A stretch of 64,000 bases of DNA, taken from assembly GCF_003965815.1 (NCBI RefSeq), contig NZ_RXOE01000001.1, positions 1,550,001-1,614,000 of the forward strand, read 5' to 3'. The notes under the pieces were generated by a model. The model was not told the DNA's origin, did no database searches, and saw only the letters and a list, made by a program, of their open reading frames with translations. The translations under genes and the position numbers were made by a program. This stretch comes from Variovorax gossypii. Its GTDB lineage: Bacteria > Pseudomonadota > Gammaproteobacteria > Burkholderiales > Burkholderiaceae_C. Below, piece after piece: positions 59,369-64,000 of the stretch. Numbering within the stretch: position 1 is the stretch's first letter; the number at the start of each line of letters is the position of its first letter.

Positions 59369-59805
59369 CCGCCGCCCATCCGATCGACGTTCGCGCTGAG
59401 CCGCGCCAGCAGCGCGGTGAGCTGCTCGACTTCCTCGGGGGAAAAGCCGGCCAGCACTTCCTGCGCGTGCGAGTCCATCAGCGCCTTGGCCTTCGGCAGG
59501 CGCCGCGCGGCCAGCGGGGTCAGCGAGATCAGGCGGCTGCGCTTGTCGACCGGATCTGGCACGCGCTCGACCAGCCCGTCGCGCTCCATGCGGGCCAGCA
59601 GCTGCGCCATGCTGGGCTGCTCCACCTGCGCGATGCGCGCGAGCTCGGCCTGCGACAGCGCCTTGCTCTTCTTGAGCGACACCAGCACCGGCAGCTGCCC
59701 CACCGCGAAGCCGAACTCGCGCAGGCCGCCGTCGGCGATGCGGGTGAAGCCGCGCGTCACGCGGCCGATGAGCTTCAGGGGATGGGAGGCTTCGTCGTCG
59801 GTCAT
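59365..59805 (-). CDS. MarR-family transcriptional regulator
   Basis: This 146-residue protein has the MarR winged helix-turn-helix (LSQAELARIAQVEQPSMAQL, then LLARMERDGLVERVPDPVDK with the RSR wing) and flanking dimerisation helices. MarR proteins are repressors released by phenolic or drug-like ligands. It is divergent from a TetX-like flavin monooxygenase gene, with two palindromes between them, so it should repress both. ATG 59805 gives a complete domain. Confidence 0.93.
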   Translation of the reverse strand: MTDDEASHPLKLIGRVTRGFTRIADGGLREFGFAVGQLPVLVSLKKSKALSQAELARIAQVEQPSMAQLLARMERDGLVERVPDPVDKRSRLISLTPLAARRLPKAKALMDSHAQEVLAGFSPEEVEQLTALLARLSANVDRMGGG

Positions 59806-59822
59806 GGACGGTATTCTATCTT

Positions 59823-59857
59823 CATAGGCTCCTATGCTAATATGAATAGGAACCTAT
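59823..59857. promoter_or_regulatory. Twin MarR operators
   Basis: CATAGG-CT-CCTATG at 59823-59836 and ATAGG-AA-CCTAT at 59846-59857 are near-identical palindromes with centres 22 bp apart, about two helical turns. They fill the gap between the divergent MarR (start 59805) and monooxygenase (start 59880) genes, as expected for cooperative binding of two MarR dimers. Confidence 0.8.
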
Positions 59858-59879
59858 CCTTTCAGAGAAAACGATCCAC

Positions 59880-61028
59880 ATGCAGACGCATCCCCGAATT
59901 GCCATCATCGGCGCCGGCCCCGGCGGCCTCGCCCTGGCGCGGCTCCTTCATCTTTCCGGCATCCATGCCACCGTGTTCGAGCGCGAGGAAAGCGCCCTCG
60001 CGCGGCCCCAGGGCGGCACGCTCGACCTGCACGAAGACTCCGGGCTGCTGGCCGTGCGGCGCGCCGGGCTGGAGAGCGAGTTCCTGCGCATCGCGCGCTA
60101 CGACGACCAGGGCTCGCGGCTGCTCGACAAGTCGGGCCGCGTCCTGTTCGAGGAGCCCGACTCGTCCGCCGGCAATCGTCCCGAGGTCGACCGCACCGCG
60201 CTGCGCGACATGCTCCTGGCCTCGCTGCCGGCCGGCTGCGTGCAATGGGGCTGCGCGCTCGTCGACATGCGGCTGCAGGAAGGCGGGCAATGGAATCTCT
60301 CGTTCGCCAACGGCGGCGAGGCAGGCCCCTTCGACCTGGTCGTCGGCGCGGACGGCGCATGGTCGCGCGTGCGCCCGCTGCTGTCGCCCTACAAGCCGCA
60401 GTACAGCGGCCTGACCTTCATCGAATTCGGCATCGACGACGTCGACCGCAGCCACCCGGCCATCGCGCAGCTGGTCGGCCGGGGCAAGCTGGAGGCGCAG
60501 GGTGACGGCAAGGAAATCATCGCCCAGCGCAACGGCAACGCGCACATCCGCGGCTATGCCATCTTCCGCGTGCCGGCGGACTGGGCGTCGAAGCGCTTCG
60601 ACTTCTCGTCGCCCACTGCGGTGCGCAGTGCGCTGATCGACGAGTTCTTGGGTTATGCCGACGCCATCACCGACCTCTTCCGCGCGAGCAACGACCAGTT
60701 CGTCGCGCGCCCGATCCACGCGCTGCCGGTCGGCCATTGCTGGGCGCCCCGGCGCGGGCTCACGCTGCTGGGCGACGCGGCGCACCTCATGTCGCCGTTC
60801 GGCGGCGAAGGCGTGAACGCGGCGATGCGCGACGCCGTCGAGCTCGCCGCCTCGCTGGCCCAGGAGAACGACTGGACCGCGGCCGTGACCCATTACGAAA
60901 TGCAGATGTTCGAACGCGTCATCGAGGCGGCGGAAGGCTCGGCCGAAGCCGCCGCCGTGCAGATGTCGCACGTCGGCGAGGCCCTGACACTGGCGCACCT
61001 GCAGGAACACCGGGCCGGCGCGAGCTGA
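59880..61028 (+). CDS. FAD-dependent monooxygenase, TetX-like
   Basis: This 382-residue flavoprotein has the N-terminal FAD motif IAIIGAGPGGLALARLL, the middle DLVVGADGAWSRVRPLL (DG motif), and the late GLTLLGDAAHLMSPFGGEGV (GD motif) of class A aromatic hydroxylases. Its length and the GGEGVNAAMRDAVELA end resemble the TetX tetracycline-inactivating group and related small-molecule hydroxylases. It uses NAD(P)H and oxygen to hydroxylate its substrate; whether that is an antibiotic is unknown. The divergent MarR protein and twin operators point to induction by an aromatic or drug-like ligand. Confidence 0.9.
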   Translation: MQTHPRIAIIGAGPGGLALARLLHLSGIHATVFEREESALARPQGGTLDLHEDSGLLAVRRAGLESEFLRIARYDDQGSRLLDKSGRVLFEEPDSSAGNRPEVDRTALRDMLLASLPAGCVQWGCALVDMRLQEGGQWNLSFANGGEAGPFDLVVGADGAWSRVRPLLSPYKPQYSGLTFIEFGIDDVDRSHPAIAQLVGRGKLEAQGDGKEIIAQRNGNAHIRGYAIFRVPADWASKRFDFSSPTAVRSALIDEFLGYADAITDLFRASNDQFVARPIHALPVGHCWAPRRGLTLLGDAAHLMSPFGGEGVNAAMRDAVELAASLAQENDWTAAVTHYEMQMFERVIEAAEGSAEAAAVQMSHVGEALTLAHLQEHRAGAS

Positions 61029-61062
61029 GCACCCGGCGCCGGGGCATCCGGCGTGTATCGAT

Positions 61063-61090
61063 TTGACTTTATCTTAGATATATCTAAAAT
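61063..61090 (+). promoter_or_regulatory. Promoter with PadR palindrome
   Basis: TTGACT at 61063-61068 and TAAAAT at 61085-61090 are 16 bp apart. The perfect 14-bp palindrome TTAGATATATCTAA at 61074-61087 covers the spacer and half of the -10 box. It precedes the PadR gene at 61123, so PadR autorepression is likely. Confidence 0.7.
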
Positions 61091-61122
61091 AATTCCGATA
61101 CACCTTAGAAAGGATGCCCCAC

Positions 61123-61692
61123 ATGAGACATTTCCACCTCGGCCATCACCACTGCCGCACCGCCCGCGGCGAGCATGAAGACGGTCTTTCCGGCGGCCGC
61201 GGACACCGCGGCGGGCGTGGCGGCGGACGCGTGTTCGGCCACGGCGGCCTGCGCTTCGTGCTGCTGCAGCTCATCGCCGACAAGCCCTCCCACGGCTACG
61301 AGCTGATCAAGGCCATCGAAGACCGCCTCGGCGGCAGCTACGCGCCCAGCCCCGGCGTGGTCTACCCCACCCTCACGCTGCTCGAGGAAATGGGCTACCT
61401 CAGCGTCGAGACCGCCGACGGCAGCGGCCGCAAGAGCTACAGCATCACCGACAGCGGCCGCGAATTCCTCGCAGCCAACCGCGAGATGGCCGACGCCATG
61501 ATGGCCCGCATGAGCGGCGGCGTCGACGGCGCCGGCCCGCGCGGCGGACGCCCGCCGCAGGTCACTCGCGCCATCGAGAACCTCAAGCTCGCGATGCGCA
61601 TGCGCCTGACGGGCGCGCCACTGACCGAGCAGCAGGCCCACGAGTTCGCCGCGGTGCTCGACGCCGCGGCCCAGCAGATCGAAAAGATCTGA
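61123..61692 (+). CDS. PadR-family transcriptional regulator
   Basis: This 189-residue protein has a His/Gly-rich N-terminal arm (MRHFHLGHHHCRTARG and Gly/Arg repeats), then the PadR winged helix (LRFVLLQLIADKPSHGYELI, PGVVYPTLTLLEEMGYLSVE) and a C-terminal dimerisation helix. The His/Cys-rich arm could bind metal, which would suit a neighbouring iron-uptake gene. ATG 61123 is chosen because AAAGGA lies eight bases upstream; an ATG at 61114 is too close to it. It precedes the siderophore-interacting protein gene by 53 bp and probably controls it. Confidence 0.9.
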   Translation: MRHFHLGHHHCRTARGEHEDGLSGGRGHRGGRGGGRVFGHGGLRFVLLQLIADKPSHGYELIKAIEDRLGGSYAPSPGVVYPTLTLLEEMGYLSVETADGSGRKSYSITDSGREFLAANREMADAMMARMSGGVDGAGPRGGRPPQVTRAIENLKLAMRMRLTGAPLTEQQAHEFAAVLDAAAQQIEKI

Positions 61693-61745
61693 AAGGCCTG
61701 CAATCCGAATCCCAACCAACCCTGTCTCGCAACAGGATTTCCGCA

Positions 61746-62588
61746 ATGACTGACTTCAGTACATCACCAGCGTCCACCGCGCCCGTCGCACCGGATCGCA
61801 CGCCCCGCCGGGTGCGCCACGACCTGCGCTTTCGCCGGCTCTCGGTGAAGACCGTGCAGCGCGTGACGCCGCACCTGATCCGCGTCACGCTCACCGGCGA
61901 CGACCTCGCCGGCTTCACCAGCCTCGGCTTCGACGACCACGCGAAGATCTTCTTTCCCGACGCCGCCGGCAAGCTCACGCTGCCCACGGCCGGCCCCGAC
62001 GGCCCCGTGTGGCCCGACGGACGCCCGACCATGCGCGACTACACGCCGCGCCGCTACGACGCAGCCGCAGGCACGCTCGAGATCGACTTCGCGCTGCACG
62101 AAGCCGGCCCCGCGACGCAGTGGGCCGAGCAGGCGAAGCCCGGCGACATCCTCGGCGTGGGCGGCCCTCGCGGCTCGTTCATCGTGCCGACCGAATTCGA
62201 CTGGCACCTGCTGATCGGCGACGACACCGCCCTGCCCGCCATCTCGCGGCGCCTGGCCGAACTGCCCGCCGGCACGCGCGTGGTGGTGCTGGCCGAAGTC
62301 GACGGCGAAGCCGACGAGCTTCCGTTCGACACGAAAGCCGAACTCACGCTGAAGTGGGTGCACCGCCGCGGCGCCGAGCCGGGCCTGAGCCCCGTGCTGC
62401 TCGACGGGCTGAAATCGATGCAGCTGCCGGCCGGTGACTTCCATGCCTGGGTGGGTTGCGAATCGGCCATCGCCAAGGCACTGCGCACGCACCTGGTGGG
62501 CGAGCGCGGCGCGAACCCGAAGTGGACCCGGGCCTCGGGCTACTGGCGCCGCGGCGCGGCAGCCACGCACGATTCGCACGACGAGTGA
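61746..62588 (+). CDS. Siderophore-interacting protein (ferric-chelate reductase, ViuB family)
   Basis: This 280-residue flavoprotein has the SIP pattern: VTPHLIRVTLTGDDLAGF at the FAD-binding start, the RDYTPRRYD FAD motif near residue 100, and LLIGDDTALPAISRRLAELP in the NAD(P)H-binding half, ending YWRRG. These enzymes reduce Fe(III) in siderophores to release Fe(II) in the cytoplasm. It follows the PadR gene on the same strand. PadR-type control of a SIP gene has been seen in Enterobacteriaceae (YqjI-YqjH), where the regulator has a His-rich N-terminus that binds nickel; the same pairing is likely here. Confidence 0.92.
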   Translation: MTDFSTSPASTAPVAPDRTPRRVRHDLRFRRLSVKTVQRVTPHLIRVTLTGDDLAGFTSLGFDDHAKIFFPDAAGKLTLPTAGPDGPVWPDGRPTMRDYTPRRYDAAAGTLEIDFALHEAGPATQWAEQAKPGDILGVGGPRGSFIVPTEFDWHLLIGDDTALPAISRRLAELPAGTRVVVLAEVDGEADELPFDTKAELTLKWVHRRGAEPGLSPVLLDGLKSMQLPAGDFHAWVGCESAIAKALRTHLVGERGANPKWTRASGYWRRGAAATHDSHDE

Positions 62589-62599
62589 TTGATCTTGCT

Positions 62600-62708
62600 C
62601 CTTCCCCCTCTGGGGGAAGGTTGGGTTGGGGGCAAGCGGCGCTTGATGATCCGCTGAAGACGGATACGCAGTCTGCCCCCACCCCAGCCCTCCCCCAGCG
62701 GGGGAGGG
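62600..62708. repeat. Palindromic intergenic element / bidirectional terminator
   Basis: Two hairpins, CTTCCCCC-TCT-GGGGGAAG at 62601-62619 and CCCTCCCCC-AGC-GGGGGAGGG at 62688-62708, flank a middle part. They are also joined by long-range pairing, since GGGTTGGGGGC pairs with GCCCCCACCCC. The layout is that of REP/BIME-like repeats found between convergent genes in many GC-rich bacteria. It lies between the SIP gene and the convergent exporter gene and probably terminates both. Confidence 0.7.
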
Positions 62709-62714
62709 AGAAAC

Positions 62715-64000
62715 TCAATGAGGTACTTCAGCCGGGCCCGATGCGGTCGCGCTGCGCCTGGGGCTGCGGATCAGCAACAGCAGCGGAATTGCCAGCACCG
62801 TGATGATCATCATGATGGCGAAGTCGTCGAGGTAGCCGATCAGCGCGCCCTGCCGCGTCACCTCTGCATTGAGCAGCGCGAGCCCCGTGGCGGTATCGGG
62901 CGACATCATCTGCGGCAGCGTCGACAGCGCGACGTTGCCCGGCGCAACGGTCGCCGCGATCTGCGCATGCGCCTTGCTCGAGCCCTCCGTCAGCAGCGCC
63001 TGCACGATCGAGATGCCGACGCTGCTGCCGATGTTGCGCAGCAGGCTGAAGATCGGCGTGCCCTGGTTGCGCAGCCTCGGCGCCAGCGTGGCGAATGTGG
63101 CGGTGGAAAGCGGCACGAAGGTGAAGCCGATGCCCAGCCCCTGGATGAAGCCCGAGACGACGATCAGCGTGCTGTCCATCTGCAGCGTGAGCCGAGTCAT
63201 CTGGTAGAGCGAGAACGCAGTGAGGCCGAAGCCCAGCGCCATGATCGCGCGCACGTCGATGCGCTGCACCAGCCGCCCGACGATGATCATCGCGATCATC
63301 GTTCCCACGCCGCGCGGCGCCGTCACCTCGCCGGTGTAGATCACCGGGTAGCCCATCAGGCCCTGCAGGAAGTTGGGCAAGAGCGCCATCGTCGCGAACA
63401 GGATCATGCCGACGATGAAGGCGAACAGCAGGCCGGTGACGAAGTTGCGGTCCTTCAGCAGGTCGCGGTCGAAGAAGGACACGCCCTGCACCGTCCATGT
63501 GTGGACCACGAAGAAGCAGAAGGCCACCAGCGCGGCCGCGGCCTCGAGCTTGATCTCCCACGACTCGAACCAGTCGAGCTGCTCACCCCGATCGAGGAAG
63601 AGCTGCAGCATGCCGATGGCGATGCTCAGCGTGACGAAACCGAAGATGTCGAGCCGCTCGCCCTGCGGCCGGCTTTCGGGCAGGTAGCGCGCGATGCCCC
63701 AGAAGGCGAAGACGCCCACCGGCAGGTTGATGAAGAAGACCCAGCGCCAGTCGAAGTTCTCGGTGAGCCAGCCGCCCAGCAGCGGCCCGAGGATGGGCCC
63801 GACCATGATGCCCGCGCCCCAGATGGCCATGGCCTGACCGACCTTCTCGCGCGGGTTGATGTCCAGCAGCACCGCCTGCGACAGCGGCACCAGCGCCGCG
63901 CCGAAGATGCCCTGCAGCAGCCGCGCGGCCACGATGCCGACCAGCGAGGTCGCCAGTCCGCACAGCGCCGAGGCCACGGTGAAGCCGATCACCGAGATGA
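62715..64000 (-). CDS. DHA2-type MFS multidrug exporter (EmrB/QacA family), 5' end missing
   Basis: The frame runs off the right edge of the window; at least 428 residues are present, lacking the true N-terminus. It has about twelve hydrophobic helices, motif C in the form GAGIMVGPILGPLLGGWL (antiporter motif of the DHA drug family), and the middle FDRDLLKDRNFVTGLLFAFI loop of EmrB-type 14-helix exporters. It would expel drugs or other hydrophobic compounds with proton exchange, usually with an EmrA adaptor and an outer-membrane factor; these would lie beyond the window. It is convergent with the SIP gene. Confidence 0.9.
   Translation of the reverse strand, partial: ISVIGFTVASALCGLATSLVGIVAARLLQGIFGAALVPLSQAVLLDINPREKVGQAMAIWGAGIMVGPILGPLLGGWLTENFDWRWVFFINLPVGVFAFWGIARYLPESRPQGERLDIFGFVTLSIAIGMLQLFLDRGEQLDWFESWEIKLEAAAALVAFCFFVVHTWTVQGVSFFDRDLLKDRNFVTGLLFAFIVGMILFATMALLPNFLQGLMGYPVIYTGEVTAPRGVGTMIAMIIVGRLVQRIDVRAIMALGFGLTAFSLYQMTRLTLQMDSTLIVVSGFIQGLGIGFTFVPLSTATFATLAPRLRNQGTPIFSLLRNIGSSVGISIVQALLTEGSSKAHAQIAATVAPGNVALSTLPQMMSPDTATGLALLNAEVTRQGALIGYLDDFAIMMIITVLAIPLLLLIRSPRRSATASGPAEVPH

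Noticed and set aside
1-64000. CRISPR arrays, rRNA or tRNA genes
   Set aside because: No regularly spaced repeats and no cloverleaf or rRNA-like sequence were noticed on reading; a tRNAscan or CRISPR search was not run.

Overview
The window is high-GC bacterial DNA, about two-thirds G+C by eye, with the gene content of a beta-proteobacterium of the order Burkholderiales. The best guess is Variovorax or a close relative in the Comamonadaceae. The reasons are the suhB / trmJ / cysE neighbourhood, the two Bug-type solute-binding proteins, a CusCBA-CusF metal-efflux operon, a CadR-CadA pair, and many one-component regulators facing small detoxification genes. I saw no rRNA, tRNA, CRISPR array, complete insertion sequence or integrase.

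Layout. 1-2454: end of a sensor kinase gene, a cation/proton antiporter, and a divergent HxlR regulator / carboxymuconolactone-decarboxylase-family pair whose gap carries two copies of one palindrome. 2484-4089: a cysteinyl-tRNA synthetase gene preceded by a promoter, a 25-residue leader peptide with three Cys codons, and an intrinsic terminator; together these look like a cysteine-sensing attenuator. 4167-13842: metal resistance, with divergent cadA/cadR and then a tightly packed cusCBAF-like operon. 13903-16697: housekeeping cysE, trmJ and suhB. 16700-24398: a FUSC-family protein, an MscS channel, a DUF454 protein, an Lrp/LysE pair, a DUF418 protein, an SDR oxidoreductase and a TetR regulator. 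24453-29203: a LysR regulator divergent from two Bug binding proteins and a sulfatase.

29204-41700 is an accessory region with visibly more A/T in several genes. It holds an envelope protein, a zinc-ribbon protein with a nuclease-like core, a QorR/QorB-like pair, an orphan Ig-like protein, AraC/VOC/2'-5' ligase genes, and a two-gene kinase-helicase plus PLD-like operon that fits the type I Mokosh anti-phage system. Two decayed copies of the sulfatase 3' end (about 32181 and 35311) sit in this region, so it was probably assembled by repeated insertion and recombination next to the sulfatase gene.

41755-49793: a PgaC-like glycosyltransferase with an outer-membrane-barrel-like partner, a DUF3883 protein, a PrsW-family membrane protease operon, an orphan membrane sensor kinase and a DUF1266 protein. 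50023-59368: two divergent lipoprotein phosphoesterases (acid-phosphatase family). The second heads an apparent five-gene operon with two di-haem MauG/CcpA-type peroxidases, a lipoprotein and a prolyl-4-hydroxylase-type dioxygenase. 59365-64000: a MarR regulator facing a TetX-like flavin monooxygenase, a PadR regulator with a siderophore-interacting protein, a palindromic intergenic element, and a DHA2-type drug exporter cut by the window end.

A theme of the window is divergent regulator/target pairs whose operators can be read directly as inverted repeats (HxlR twice, MarR, PadR, CadR). Domain calls come from reading the translations and recalling families; no database search was run.
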